Shown here: piece by piece, positions 12,132-24,132 of the stretch
Layout of the letters: every line of letters starts with the position of its first letter
Position numbering within the stretch: position 1 is the stretch's first letter
Assembly: GCA_027625915.1 (NCBI GenBank)
Contig: JANTQA010000012.1
Coordinates: 13,168,501-13,232,500, forward strand
DNA length: 64,000 nt
Direction: 5' to 3'
Origin: Anaeramoeba flamelloides
Taxonomy: Eukaryota > Metamonada > Anaeramoebidae
Position numbers and translations under genes: made by a program
The notes under the pieces: generated by a model
The model's input: only the letters and a program-made list of their open reading frames with translations
Told to the model about the DNA's origin: nothing
The model's database searches: none

Positions 12132-12380
12132 ATATATATATATATAAGCTAAATTTCAAAAATAGGGAATATTTTTCAACAGAAAAAAATTTATTTAATT
12201 GTTTTTTTTTTTTTTGAATAATAATGTATTTTACTAAAGTGTTTAGAGGTAATGACCAATATAGATTAATAAATAAAAATATAGTGTAATCATTTAGTTT
12301 TTTAAAAGAAAAATGAAAAAAGAAAAAAATAATCATAAAAAAATTTGCCCCTGATTTTGAAATTTAGCTTATATATATAT
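12132..12380. mobile_element. MITE-like element with AT-rich TIRs, copy 1
   Basis: Inverted ends: TATATAAGCTAAATTTCAAA on the left and its complement TTTGAAATTTAGCTTATATA on the right, about 245 bp overall. A related element is at 14188-14394. The open frames inside are phenylalanine/lysine-rich shadows of the A/T tracts. Non-autonomous; family unknown. Confidence 0.65.
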
Positions 12381-13277
12381 GCTTAATATTACACGAAATA
12401 AACCAAACAGTGGTGTTCACTGATTAAATAAGAAGTTACAATTTAACAAAATATGTTCTAGTTGTTAATCTAGGAATTATAAACTGTTATATAATTTTCA
12501 ATTTTTTTTTTTTTTAGCAAGAATTATTATTTTATTGGCTTTAATTGTTTATCAAAAATTAAATCAATTTTGGTTGTTTAAACAAAAAAAACATTATTTT
12601 TCTTTATATTATTTTTTTCTTTTAATTTTTAATTATGGTAGTTTTTTAATAATAAAAAAAAAAAAAAAAAAGTCAAAGATCCATTAAAATATTATTTCAA
12701 ATTAAAAAACCAAACTGAAATTATAGATTCAAAAGGAATATGAAAAATTCACCATATGTAATAAATTAATTTTGGAAAAATTAATATTTGCAAGAGATAA
12801 AGCTAATTTTGAAATATGGATTTTTTTTTTTGATTTCAATAAAGAAATAATATATTTCAATAGCACTTCTTTAATGATTTTTTTTTTGATTTATCCCCAG
12901 ATAATGAAATTTCAATCCATTCTACTGTTAAATTCAAATTATCAAAACTTCACATTAGGAAGTATTAATTAAATCTTAAAAATTTCATTTTCAATTGATT
13001 TTATTATGATCTTGGATTTTTTAACTTTCAATTATTCTCAAATGATAATAGAATTTGAACAAAAAAATTTCATTTATTAATTGGGAACTGATATTATATA
13101 TAACCCCTTTTCTGATTTACTTGGAAGTTTTTGTTACAATATGTGACTTTTTTTTAACAATCATCATCTTCACGCGAAAATGGACACTGTAATAATATGA
13201 ATGAAAATTCAAATTAAAACCCCAATTTTTTTTTAATAAAATATTTAAATTTTATTTAGATCTCGCAAATATTCTAA
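12381..13277. other. AT-rich stretch, no gene seen
   Basis: Only low-complexity frames, including one at 12772-12972 that I do not regard as coding. Confidence 0.4.
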
Positions 13278-14021
13278 TAAAATACCCGAAAATTGAAAAT
13301 ACTCGAAAATTTGTTAACTAAAAAACACTTTTTTGAAGAAACCCTAGGATCAATACACTCACTTTAGCAGTAAAATTGGAAGTTTATTGTAGAACATTTT
13401 TTTTTTGACTGAAAAATACAAAATGTGAAAAATGACAAATTTTTATGAATAATATTCAACCTATTTTATGTGAAAGGAATTGGTATCTTAGATGTCATTG
13501 GCATTTCTTATTGTTGTTAAATGGTATTAACAAATTAGAGAAATTGTCTTTGTAACGACAATTTCTAATTGTGATCATTACTCATAATTTTGTAATCTTA
13601 AATACAATCCAAAAATAATACTATTGATATCCAATCCTACAATACATACACCCACCCTACCCTACCCAAGTCGACATAAACCAGATCTGATTTAACTTCC
13701 CACACCAGATGAAAAATTGGCTTAATCTAACTCCAAAACACAACCCAACACTTCATAACCTAAAAATATCCTAGGATATATATACTTACCCGAATAAGTA
13801 CTAACATACCAAAATATACTCAAAAGGTGCCAAAAAACTCTTAAGAGGGTTTAAGAAAGAAAAATTCAAAAAAAAATATTGTTTCTTAAATTAAAATTGT
13901 TATTGTATCATAAACATTTATCTCTGAGCACTAGGGTTTCTTAAAAGTTCTTCAAAAAATGTTTTGAAGTGGTTAAAAAATTTTCGGATATTTTCAATTT
14001 TCGAGTATTTTCGGGAATATT
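13278..14021. mobile_element. Foldback element with CCCGAAAAT arms and AC-rich centre
   Basis: The left arm (about 13284-13347: CCCGAAAATTGAAAATACTC ... TTTGAAGAAACCCTAG) returns in reverse complement at about 13931-14016. The right arm has an extra internal CGAAAATACT unit. The centre includes a strand-asymmetric A/C-rich block at about 13625-13835 ('cacccaccctaccctaccc', 'cacaacccaacacttc') with no obvious coding content. Arms of 65-85 bp and total size of about 745 bp suggest a non-autonomous DNA element. Confidence 0.65.
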
Positions 14022-14187
14022 TCAAACACTGATTTTAATCTGTTTAGAAATAGCACAGTCACTTTTGGAGGGGGGTAGATAATTAGTATTTTAAATTAAT
14101 TGTTTTTTAAATTATTTTATTTTGAGAATAAAAATAAAAAAATTGATTCAAAAAGATTATTTTAGTCAATTTTAAAGTATTGCCCGA

Positions 14188-14394
14188 TGTATATATAAAC
14201 TAAATTTCATAATAAATTACCCAATTTTTTTTTATTTTATTTTTAGACCAAAAAAAAAAAATTTCTAGTGTACAGAACTGAATATTAAAATAGTTATTTT
14301 TTTATTATAATTGATAGCTTGAATTTATAAAAATATTTATTTACAAAATTTTATTTTTAATGGGCCAATGATTTTGAAATCGAGTTTATATTAT
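14188..14394. mobile_element. MITE-like element with AT-rich TIRs, copy 2
   Basis: Left end TATATAAACTAAATTTCATA and right end TTTTGAAATCGAGTTTATAT are an imperfect inverted pair. They match the ends of the element at 12132-12380. More diverged than copy 1. Confidence 0.5.
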
Positions 14395-15084
14395 AATTTT
14401 CATTTTTATTCTAACAATAGATTATCAACAATAAGAAATTTTTAATTACAAATTAATAAATTATCTTTATCGCCAATATATAGATTATCATCAATTTTTC
14501 ATTTTTTACTGAAATTATAGATTATTCTGAAAATATTCAAAGATCACTGATAATATAAATATTATTTGTAATCTAAAAAAAAAAAAAAAAAATGTAAAAA
14601 ATTTAGTCAGATTTTAATTGTAGTTTATTCTTAAAAAACATACTTATAAATTTAATAAACTCTAAAAAAATTTCTATAAAAACGAATAATTATTGCTTTA
14701 TTATTTATATTTATTTATAAGAAAAACAAATAAATCTTCGTTTTTTGGGTTCATCAGATATTTTTATACAAATAATTATAAATTTTATTAAAACTTTTTT
14801 AATTAGTGATTCGATACCGAACTCCCTATAATCTCATTTTTTTCACTAAAAAAATATATTGATAAGTTTATATAAATGTAAAAAAAAAAAAATTATTCTC
14901 TAAAAAACAAAAACAAAGATTTATTCAAATAAAATTATGTTATTTCATTATAGACAGCCTCCCCTTTCCTTCTCTTTTCAAATACCTTTCCTTTTAATTG
15001 GCACACTTAAATAATTTCATAATAATGATTATATATAAATAAATAAACAACAAAAAAAAAAAAAAACAATTTGAATTATAATAG
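14395..15084. other. Region upstream of the WD40 gene; expected first exon not found
   Basis: The missing N-terminal exon(s) of the RBBP4-like gene should lie here or further upstream. I searched both 14.7-15.0 kb and the following AT-rich tract for the tryptophan/tyrosine-rich histone-H4-binding helix and found no convincing match. A T/C-rich stretch at 14950-15000 has no usable frame. Confidence 0.4.
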
Positions 15085-16540
15085 TGGACAAAAAAACTGT
15101 TAAAATAAGTTATAAACTAGAACATACAAGTGAAATAAATCGTGCAAGAATTGACGAATCAAATCCTGATATTTTTGCAACAAAAGCTGGTAACGGGATG
15201 GTCTATATATATTCCATTTCTAGACATAATAACAATCCTGTTTTAACATGCCGTGGTCACACAAAAGAGGGGTATTAATTTGTTCATTAGCTTATTTGTT
15301 CATTGGTTTATTTGTTCATTTCTTTTTTTTAATAATAATTTACAAATCACAAATACACATATTTGTTCTGATTAAAACATTTAAATATTTATATAAAAAT
15401 TTTCATAGCTATGGTATTAGTTGGAATTCGCATCGCCGTGGTCGTTTATTAAGTGGTAGTTACGATGATAGAATTTGTATTTGGGACATAAGTCATGCCG
15501 AAAGTCGTGAAATTGATCCTATACACCGAATTGATAGTCATTCTGGCATTGTTGAAGTATTGCGTTTCATAATTTTTTTTTTTTTTTTTTTTATGTTTTT
15601 TTATTATTATCATTTAATTATATTTCAATTTACCTAATCAAATAACAAAAATTACAATTCGTTTTTAAAATAGGATGTCCAATGGAATCCAAATAATACA
15701 AATGAATTTGCAAGTGTGGGTGATGATCGAAAATTAATGATTTTTGATGAGCGAACCTGCAAACCGGAAATATCTATCGAAGCACATAAAAAAGAAGTCA
15801 ATTCTGTAGCATATCACAAAAAGAATACAAATTTTTTAATCACAGGATCTTCTGATACAGTTTGATTTTCTTTTCCTTGTTTTTTTTTTTTTTTTTTCTT
15901 TTTAAATAATTAGTTGATAATTTTATTTTTTATTTATTGATCTTGGATTTTAATTTAATTATTTCTGAAAATTGATTCTACTATTTTTATCAAAATATTT
16001 ATATCATTACCATCGTTAGACGATCCGGTTATGGGACTTGAGACGAATAAAAAAGCATCTTCATTCGTTTGAAGCGCATGATAATCCAGTATATAGTGTT
16101 CAATGGAATCCCCACAATGTTAATATTTTTGGGAGTTCTGGCGATGACTCAAGATTTCATATTTGGGACATTAATAAAATTGGAGTGGAAAGAAAAGGTG
16201 GTGGGTTGATAAATCGTCCAACAGAACTAATTGTAACGATCTTATTTTTATTTCTATTTTTTTTATTTTATTTATTTCTATTTTTTAATTTTTTATTTTA
16301 TTTATTTTTATTTTTTTATTTTTTATTTTGCAATTTTATTTTGTAATTTTTTATGATAATTGATAATAGTTAACCAATTTTGGCCATAAAGCAAGTATCA
16401 GAGATTTTACTTGGTGCCCCAACTTACCATGGACAATTTCAACGGTTGATGATAATAGAATAAATCAAATTTGGGGAGTTAAAAAAAAAATTATTTATCA
16501 AGATGAATGCTTATTAGATGATGAAAAAATCGAAATTTAA
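15085..16540 (+). CDS. rbbp4: RBBP4/MSI1-like WD40 histone-binding protein (N-terminus not found)
   Basis: Five exons join in phase: 15085-15271, 15409-15556, 15674-15859, 16020-16232 and 16370-16540 (TAA). They give 301 visible residues, against about 425 for the family. Family signatures run in order: INRARIDESNPDIFATK, GHTKEGYGISWN, SGSYDDRICIWDI, DVQWNPNN, DDRKLMIFDER, TTIRLWDLR, HSFEAHDNPVYSVQWNPHN, SGDDSRFHIWDINKIG, NRPTELI and GHKASIRDFTW. This is the order of blades in RbAp46/48, CAF-1 p55 and MSI1. In this family the protein escorts histones H3-H4 in the nucleus within CAF-1, PRC2, HDAC and NURF-type complexes. The first visible codon follows an AG at 15083-15084 and there is no ATG, so an upstream exon is needed. 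The N-terminal H4-binding helix and first blade are not seen. The rest is intact, with no internal stop. The symbol denotes the family, not demonstrated orthology. Confidence 0.9.
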
Positions 16541-16854
16541 TTGTTAAATGCTAGATATTATTATTATTTTTTATTATTATTATTAAATTTTAATTACTTA
16601 TATTTCAACACCTTTCTTTTTATTTTGAAATAACTTTAAAAGAAAGAAATTTGACTTAAAAGTTTAAATTTTGATAAAATAAAAATAAAAAATTGAATTT
16701 CATTTTTAACTTTTTGAATAAAGATATTAAGAAATTTATAAACATTTAAAAAATAAAAAATACTGAAAATTATTTTAATTTTCACCATTTACAATTTTTA
16801 ATTTTTTATTTTTGTTGTTTCAATTATAACAAGTTGATATATATATATATATAT

Positions 16855-17395
16855 AAACCCCAATTCAAAATTTTTAACACACCAAAATTCAATTTGTGAA
16901 GAAAAAAACTTATTTAATCAATTCAAGAAGATTTACCAAATTAGAACCATTCACTAATTGAAATGTTAACACTTCTTCATAAATTACAATACTCAAAAAA
17001 ACAAAAAATAAATAATTATCAATACAAATAAATGAAGGGTGTGTCAAAAATTTTGGAGAGAGCAAAACAAAAAAAATACATTAGTAAATTTGTTGAAATT
17101 CTATTAGGATTATTGATCGATCAAATGGTTAGATACTACCAACTAATTTTATTTGAGTTCTTCTATTTTGAACAACTCTGACTTTAACCATAATATCAAT
17201 TGTTCAAAAAAAAATTTTTTGATCCAACAAAACAAATTACGTAATTCAAACAATGAAATCAAAACAAAAACTAAAAGATGAAAAAATGATTTTCATATTT
17301 TACAAAAATCAAAATTATCTCCAATTTCAATGAAATTGTATTATTGTGATTGTTTGGAACGTTTTAGCTGTGTGGAAAATTTTGAATTTTAGTTT
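16855..17395 (+). mobile_element. 0.54-kb TIR element, AACCCCAATTCAAAAT family, copy 1
   Basis: One of four copies (others 22705-23252, 34712-35417 and 48415-48947). Inverted ends of about 25 bp: AACCCCAATTCAAAATTTTT on the left and the complement of AACTAAAATTCAAAATTTTC on the right. TA stands directly outside both ends, consistent with a Tc1/mariner-type TA duplication. No transposase frame, so non-autonomous. The copy at 48.4 kb is nearly identical, which suggests fairly recent activity. Confidence 0.8.
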
Positions 17396-17399
17396 ATAA

Positions 17400-18115
17400 T
17401 AAACTCTTTTTCAAATAAAAGGGCACAGAAATTTTCAAGGATTATTCATAATTGAATCAAATTAATTGTAGTATCATTCTAAAATTTAAGAAACGCTTTA
17501 AAAGATAAAAAAAACTCAACTCAAAACTGAATCTTTAAAACTCATTAAAACCAAACAATAAAAATTAAAATTAAATATTCTAAAAATTGGTGTGCCCTTT
17601 TATTGGAAATAAGAAATCTCGTTTTGTAAATTGTAAAGAAAAAAAATTAAAAAATCAATAATAACCTTTGAATACGTTGAATTGGCTAAAAGTTCTTTAC
17701 AAGTTATTAATAACTCTTTTAACCGCAAACTTTTGTTCTTAAAGATCTTATTTTCAAGATAAAACCACAACTCATCTGGGTATTTTGTTGGAATTTATTT
17801 TTATCTTTATTTCTCTTTTCTTTGTTTCATGCATCAATCCAAGAATGGTCTTTCTTAATTCTTATATCTAGCTCATTCGAAATCAAACTTAAACTGTTTC
17901 CATTTATATACTGGTAGATTATTTCCAAATTGGTTTTTTCTTATTGTGTTTTTTCATTTCTTAACTGTTCAATATCCATAAATAAAAAAAAAACAAAAAA
18001 TGAATAAATGAATAATTAAAATGAAAATCACCCATAAGTGATTATCTTATTAACAATCAAATTCGATGGTATTGATGATTTGAGAGGTGGGACCTTTTGT
18101 TTGAAAAGGAGTTTA
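17400..18115 (-). mobile_element. About 0.7-kb TIR element (AACTCTTTTTCAAA family, copy 2)
   Basis: Inverted ends AACTCTTTTTCAAATAAAAG and the complement of AACTCCTTTTCAAACAAAAG, both followed by TA. Opposite in orientation to the copies at 2.1 and 50.7 kb. The coding remnant (minus strand) is broken but recognisable ('aatgagctagatataag', the SNELDL region). It begins only about 4 bp after the preceding element ends. Confidence 0.75.
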
Positions 18116-20449
18116 TAAAGATTGATAGATATAGATGTTTCTGGATTTTAGGAAAAAGGTCATAATAAAAAAATAATGTATTAAAATATAAAACCAGTTT
18201 TAAAAAGGAAATTTGACCAAATTCAAAACTTGACAATACGATTTATCAACATATTTTTATTTTTCTACCTCAAAATATTTTTTTTATGTTAAGGAATTTT
18301 TGTTTTGATAAGTTACCAAAAAATAATAATTTCTAATATTTTGAATTTTTTTAAATTTGAGTAACTATTCAAAAAAAGATTTCTATTTATATATTTTATC
18401 GATTTGTAGTTAAATTTTCAAATATTTTTTTCAGATTTAAAATAGAAATACAAAAAATATTTCTTTTTATGATCAAAAACTTTTATTTTATAATTACGAA
18501 ATGAAAACTTTATTTCACCTTCCCAAATCATCCTATTTATTATAATTTGAAAATCTTTAAAGATCTTTATAGCTTTTACATGAAATCATATTTTTAGAGA
18601 TCTTAAGGGATTATAACTCTTATCCCCCCTCCCCTAAGGTAATAGAGTAATTATTTACATAAGGATACAATTGAACCCGAAAAACAACTTCTTTTGTCAA
18701 CTTTAGAGAAATGAATAATCATTTGTAAACGATTTCATTTTTCCCAATAAAATTTCAGTCAAAAAGAACTGATCCTTTTTTGTTGAGTTTTTATTCAAAT
18801 TAGAAAAAAAAAATTTGCAAAAAAATTTAATTTTGAAGAAATCTCACTTTTAGTGATTACAGAGATTCTTTATGAGCAAGTAACCTTATTGCCTTTAATC
18901 TTGTTTTAAAAAATACCATCAAAATCAATGAAATATTGAATCCTTGAAGATCTAAAAAAAAATTGAACATTTATTTTATACAAAATATTTATTAAATTAC
19001 TTGAAATTTAAAAGACTTTTCAATATTCTTTTTCAAATATAAAGAGTTTAAACAAGGAACTATTTGTATTAAAATCAGTTATTTGATAATATCTATTATT
19101 TTTTTTTTATTAGAAATATGCATTTGGATTGTTTTATTTGTTTGAAAATCTTTAAAAAATCGAGAAATAATTATAAAGTCTATATGATAAATTTAATATT
19201 TGGGTTGTTAATGACCTACTGTAAAAATTAAGATTGGGTCATTAATTATTGATTATAAATAATCAAATTAAAAAGTATTTTTTGTGATTATAAGTTGAAT
19301 TTTCCAGGTTTTAAAAAAAGTATTTAGGGAGAATTTATAATTCGATTGTTTTGATGATTTTCTCAGATTTTTTTGATTAATACTGAGAAAAAATAGATTT
19401 GAAATGTTATTTATAGCAAAAAATTATATTTTTTAAAATTTTACAATAATTATTGAATTTTTTTTTGGAAATTAAGTAGATTTTTATTAAACTGAGTTAT
19501 TATAGAACTCAGTGGTTTTATTTTTAAAAGTATATTTTTGTACACTTCCTTTGCATGCAATAAGATTTCGTTTTTGTTTCAAAATAATTTTTTTTAAATA
19601 ATTCAGAAAAATAGGTTGGATTTTGAACGTTACAAATTGAGAAAAATGGATTAGACTTTTAAAAACAAGAATTCATTTCCGAAAATAATATTAAAAGTAA
19701 GTTTTTTTTTTTTGTTGTGATCAGATTTCTACTTTATTTTTCAATTTTCAAGATTTCTTTAATTTTTTTTTGAATTTGCTTTGAGATTCACTGGAAGATT
19801 TTTTTTAGTTTACTATTTCCTTAATTATGATTCCTTTTGGTCTAAATTTTGGATTAATGTAATGTTATTTTTTATTTTTGTAATTGAGATACTTTTGAAT
19901 TGTTTTTTGATAATTGAATTTTTGTCAATTGATGCAAAGTTCAATTTCACAATAATTCTTAAAGGTCAGGGCTTGGGTATGGAACATATCCACCTTAAGT
20001 GACTATACCCTTAAAACCTAAAAAAGTTCTTTTTTTTTTTTCTTTGACAAAAAAGATCAAAATAAGTTTTTTGGAATAATTATCAAATACAAGGCAAATA
20101 AATACTCAAACCTGAAAGTTTTTTTAATTTCTTATCAGTCTTGAATCAAAAACTTTGATAAATCCTTGTTTATTCTCAAAATAGTTTTATTTTTTTATTT
20201 TGTATATTTTTTTATAACAAATATTTTATATTTTTTTAACAACGATGATTTGGGATACTTTTATATCAAACAGTTATGTTGAATTTTCCAAAGACATTTT
20301 CCCACAGCCACTAGTAACCAATGTAATTTTTTCCAAACCAAGCCTTCGACAATAATGATCGAAATAATAGAAATAAAAAACAAAAACCACTTTTTTTATT
20401 TTTAACTAACCAACGAACTTTTTTTTAAATACAAAAAGAAAAATTTCAG
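18116..20449. other. AT-rich stretch upstream of the UBA gene
   Basis: No confident exon. Two candidates lie near the next gene. One is a frame at 20246-20323 beginning with ATG (MIWDTFISNSYVEFSKDIF). The other is a frame ending at about 20002 (FNFTIILKGQGLGMEH). Neither joins the following exon in phase with a good donor, so they are not included in the model. Confidence 0.35.
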
Positions 20450-22194
20450 AGAAATAAACTCTTCAATTCCAAAAGGTGAATTCGAATATGATTTTTCGTT
20501 TGAAAATAACCTCTCTGAAAAAATCGAAAATATGAGATTAAAAATGGTAATTTCACATGAGGAAAGTGATGAAAGAAAAAAGCGTCTTCAATTGGCGAGG
20601 ATCGAAGAAGAAAAAATCAGAGAAATGTTACGTCAAGAGAAAGAAGAGCAAGAAAAGGAAAGGCTAAGAATCGAACAAGAAAAGGAAAGGCTTCGTATTG
20701 AAGAAGAAAAAGAAAGGCTCAGGCTCGAGCAAGAAAAAGAAAGGCTCAGGTTAGAGCAAGAAAAGATCAGAAAAGAAAAAGAAGAAGAAGAAAGATTACG
20801 ACAGGAAAAGTTTCAAGGCCAACAAAATATGATGAATAACCAGTATGGAAATTATCAACCAAATACTCTCGACACTCGCTTTGGTACTGGGATTGGTACA
20901 GGCCTTTATGGAACAGGGATGAATACAAACACAAATACAAATACAAATACAAATAGTAATAATGGAATGGTGATTACTCCTCGTAAAGATGACGATAATA
21001 ATAATTTCAATACAAATACAAATATGTATGGAACAGGAATGAGGAATACAAATACTAACAATCTAAACACAAATCCTTATAAGACAAACATGGACAATAA
21101 TGATAATACCAACACAAAAACAAATTTAAATACAAATACTTTAAATACTGGAATGTATAATACTGGTATGAAGAAAAATACCAATACCAATACCAATATA
21201 TATGGAACAGGGATCAATATAAATACAAATACAAATACAAATATGTATGGAACAGGAATGAGGAATACAAATACTAACAATCTAAACACAAATCCTTATA
21301 AGACAAACATGAACAATAATGACAATACCAACACAAAAACAAATTTAAATACAAATACTTATAATAGTGGTATGAATAAAAATACCAATAACAACAGTAA
21401 CAATATTTATGGTACAGGAATGAAAAACACGAATATTAACAATACAAACATGAATTCTCGTAATACCAATATGAATAATAATACCAACACAAAAACAAAT
21501 CTAAATACAAATACTTATAATACTGGAATGTATATTAATAAGATGAATAATAATTTCAATACAAATACAAATATGTATGGAACGGGAAGTGGGGGGGGAA
21601 GAGGAATGACAAATACAAATACTTATAATACAAATACTTATAACACAAATACTTATAATACAAATAATAGATCTGGTAGTAATCTTTATCGGGTGGGATA
21701 TGGTGGAAGAGGTATGACGAACACATCAACTGGTTCAACATTTAGTAACACTGTTTATGGAACAAATAGCCAAATGAATAATATGAAAAACCAAAGGGTA
21801 AGCCGTTTTTCTTTTTGTCTTTCTTTTTTTTTTTTTTTTTTTTTTTTTTGGGTCTTTCTCTTCCCCTTTCTCTTTATTATTCTTATTCTTATTTCTTTTA
21901 TAATAATAAAAATATCATTATTTCATTTATTTTAATAACTTTATATGTACTTTTATTCTGTAAATTAATTCATAGAATCCGCTATTTATAAAGTTTAAAA
22001 ACAGGGGGTATATAACCGAACAGATTTTTGAGGCGCTTGAATTAACTGGAAATAATGAGCAAAAATCCACGGTCTATCTTGAATGTATCCAACAATATCA
22101 CAATGAAATGGGATTCCCAGCCAAGCAGGTAAAGGAAGCATTATTTATATCTAATTTTGATAAACAAAAAACAATTAATTATCTTATAAAATAA
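20450..22194 (+). CDS. Coiled-coil, Asn/Thr-repeat protein with C-terminal UBA domain
   Basis: Two exons: 20450-21797 (donor GTAAGC) and 21976-22194 (TAA), phase 0 across the intron. The frame is open back to an acceptor TTTCAG at 20444-20449, so a further 5' exon is likely. If not, the first ATG is at 20532. Order: KGEFEYDFSFE segment; a charged coiled coil of tandem (E/Q)EKERLR(I/L) heptad-like units (about 20560-20810); a long Asn/Thr/Tyr/Gly-rich region (about 20820-21790) with repeated YGTGM and NTNTNT units; then EMGFPAKQVKEALFISNF and KTINYLI. The last part matches the MGF loop and three-helix pattern of a UBA domain. UBA domains bind ubiquitin or pack against partners. The coiled coil suggests self-association. 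The KGEFEYDFSFE stretch faintly recalls the arrestin-N G-E-(F/Y)-x-F-x-F signature, but nothing else of that fold is visible. The specific function is unknown. Confidence 0.75.
21014..21450 (+). repeat. In-frame 216-bp duplication within the Asn/Thr-rich coding region
   Basis: The stretch beginning ATGTATGGAACAGGAATGAG at about 21025 recurs about 216 bp later at about 21241. At least 110 bp are almost identical (72 codons apart), and a third, weaker unit begins near 21409. The unit length is a multiple of three, so the frame is kept. Such repeats expand by slippage or unequal exchange. Confidence 0.8.
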
Positions 22195-22704
22195 GATAAT
22201 ATTTTTTTTTTTCAAATTATTTAAAAGTTTTATTCAATTTTTTTACTAAAAGCAATATTAAAAAAAATTTTATTTAACACTAATATTTGTTGATCTAATT
22301 TAATAAAGTATATTTCAAAATATAATTTGTTTTTTCTTTACATATTAAAAGTACTATCTAAAATCTTTTGAATGTAGTTTCCAGATCTTTAATAAAAAAC
22401 TAAAAAAATTTTTTTCCTAATTTTTAAAGCATTTTTTTCTTTTTTTTTTTTCTTTTAATTATTGTGATAAATTCATTCTTTTAAATTTATAGTCATCCCC
22501 TTTTTTTTTTTTTTTTTGAAATTTCATACTTTGTCTTTAATTCATTTTTATCTATTCATTATTAAATGAAACTTTTTGAATTAAAAATGATATTTATTAT
22601 TATTATTGAAGAAGTGTAAATAAAGCTTTAGGTGTTCTTAGACTTAACTTTATGAAAGGATATTTGGCGTAAAATCATAGATTTCAGGTTTATCAAAGGG
22701 AAAT
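22195..22704. other. 3' flank of the UBA gene
   Basis: T-rich non-coding sequence with several poly-T runs. No gene seen. Confidence 0.45.
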
Positions 22705-23252
22705 AAACTTAAATTCGAATTTTTCCACACCGTTAAAAGGTCAAAACAATCACAATAATACAATTTCCATGAAAATTGGAAATAATTTTTATTTTTTTAA
22801 AATATCATAAACATTTTTTCATCTTTTCGTTTTTTTGTTTTCATTTCATTTTTTGAATTAAGTTACTTGTTTTGTTTGATATCTAAAAATTTTCAAACTA
22901 TGATTGATATTAGGTTAAAGTTGAGTTGTTCAAAATAGAAGAACTCAAAGAAAATTGGTTGATAATCTCTAACCTTTTGATCGATCAATAATTCCTAATA
23001 GAATTAAGATAAAATTTATAACTGTATTTTTTTTTTATTATTTTACTCGTTTCAAAATTTTTGACACGCTGTTGATTGATTAGTATTAATAATTATTTAA
23101 TTTTTATTTTGTGAGCATTGTAATTTATAAACAATTGTTAACATTCCAATTGGTGGATGGTTCTAATTGGTATTTCTTCAGAGAATTGATGAAATAAGAT
23201 TTTTCTAAAACTGAATTGAATTTTGGTCTGTTAAAATTTCTGAATTGGGGTT
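22705..23252 (-). mobile_element. 0.54-kb TIR element, AACCCCAATTCAAAAT family, copy 2
   Basis: Inverted orientation relative to the 16.9-kb copy. It starts AACTTAAATTCGAATTTTTC and ends with the complement of AACCCCAATTCAGAAATTTT. Internal blocks match throughout (for example 'gttaaagttgagttgttcaaaatagaagaactcaaa'). The left end follows TA; the right flank is GA, so the target duplication is imperfect. An older copy than those at 16.9 and 48.4 kb. Confidence 0.7.
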
Positions 23253-23932
23253 GACACCCCCAAATTTTCTTTCTGGTTAAAAAGTAAAAGAAAAATAACA
23301 TAAAGAAAAAAGAAAAAAAAAATAGGAAAGTAAAAAAATAGCTTTATACAGGTTAATTGGTAAAAAATTAAATAAAAAAAAAAATAAATAAAAACAAGTA
23401 TGATGTCACTCCTCAAGGAAACCCAGAACCGCATGTGTCATGTCTTTGGTTAATTTCATTTAATTTGGTGGTTTATCTTGTAAATTTCTTTATTTGGTAG
23501 TAATTTCAATGCTATTATTTCTTTCTTCTATTTGATATCATTTTTTTGCTATTAACATTTAGATATTTTTTGTCTTTGTTTTTTCTTTTTTATTTTCAAG
23601 TTACTTAGACTTTGGTGTTCCAGTGCCCCAATAGTTGTTGTTAGACACTTAAAATTTTTCGTTTTAACTCCTCTTTCCAATATTAGAGAAATTAGGGTAG
23701 TGAAAAAATATATAAAAAAATTCTTGTAATGTTTATTCAAAATAAAAATATTTTGTTTGCTAAAAAAATGTGGGTAAAATTAAAGATTACAAAACAATAA
23801 ACTTGCAAAAAATGAAAAAATCATAAAAAATTTAATCTATTTCCTCATTGCAAATGTTTCATTATATAAACCTGAGATTTTTATAATTTTGTAAAAAGTG
23901 GATCCCAATTAATGGATATTTAATTTTAGAAA
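23253..23932. other. AT-rich stretch, no gene seen
   Basis: Minus-strand frames here are low-complexity and lack ATG-plus-splice support. Confidence 0.4.
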
Positions 23933-24132
23933 CAGCCAGTTCAACTTTTAAGACACAAACTTTCAACGAAATTTAAGGAACAAAAAGTTCTCAAATTAAG
24001 GCACAAATTTTGTAATTTTTTTTTTTTTACAATTTGTTTTACTAGAATATGAATTTTGTGCCTTATCTTGAGATTTTTTTTTTGTGCATTAAATTTCATT
24101 GAAAGTTTGTGCCTTAAAAGTGGAACTGATTG
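23933..24132. mobile_element. 200-bp palindromic MITE, CAGTCAGTTCCACTTTTAAG family, copy 1
   Basis: Almost the whole element is a hairpin: CAGCCAGTTCAACTTTTAAG on the left and its complement at the right end. The arms share 'gcacaaactttcaacgaaattta'. Four more copies are at 34469, 35819, 42937 and 43877. The flanks of this copy have lost the TA pair seen around the others. Confidence 0.75.

Noticed and set aside
19781-20323. Possible upstream exons making the UBA protein an arrestin-domain protein (FNFTIILKGQG, MIWDTFISNSYVEFSKDIF, KGEFEYDFSFE)
   Set aside because: The order of segments is loosely arrestin-like, but the phases do not join with good donors and the rest of the arrestin fold is absent.
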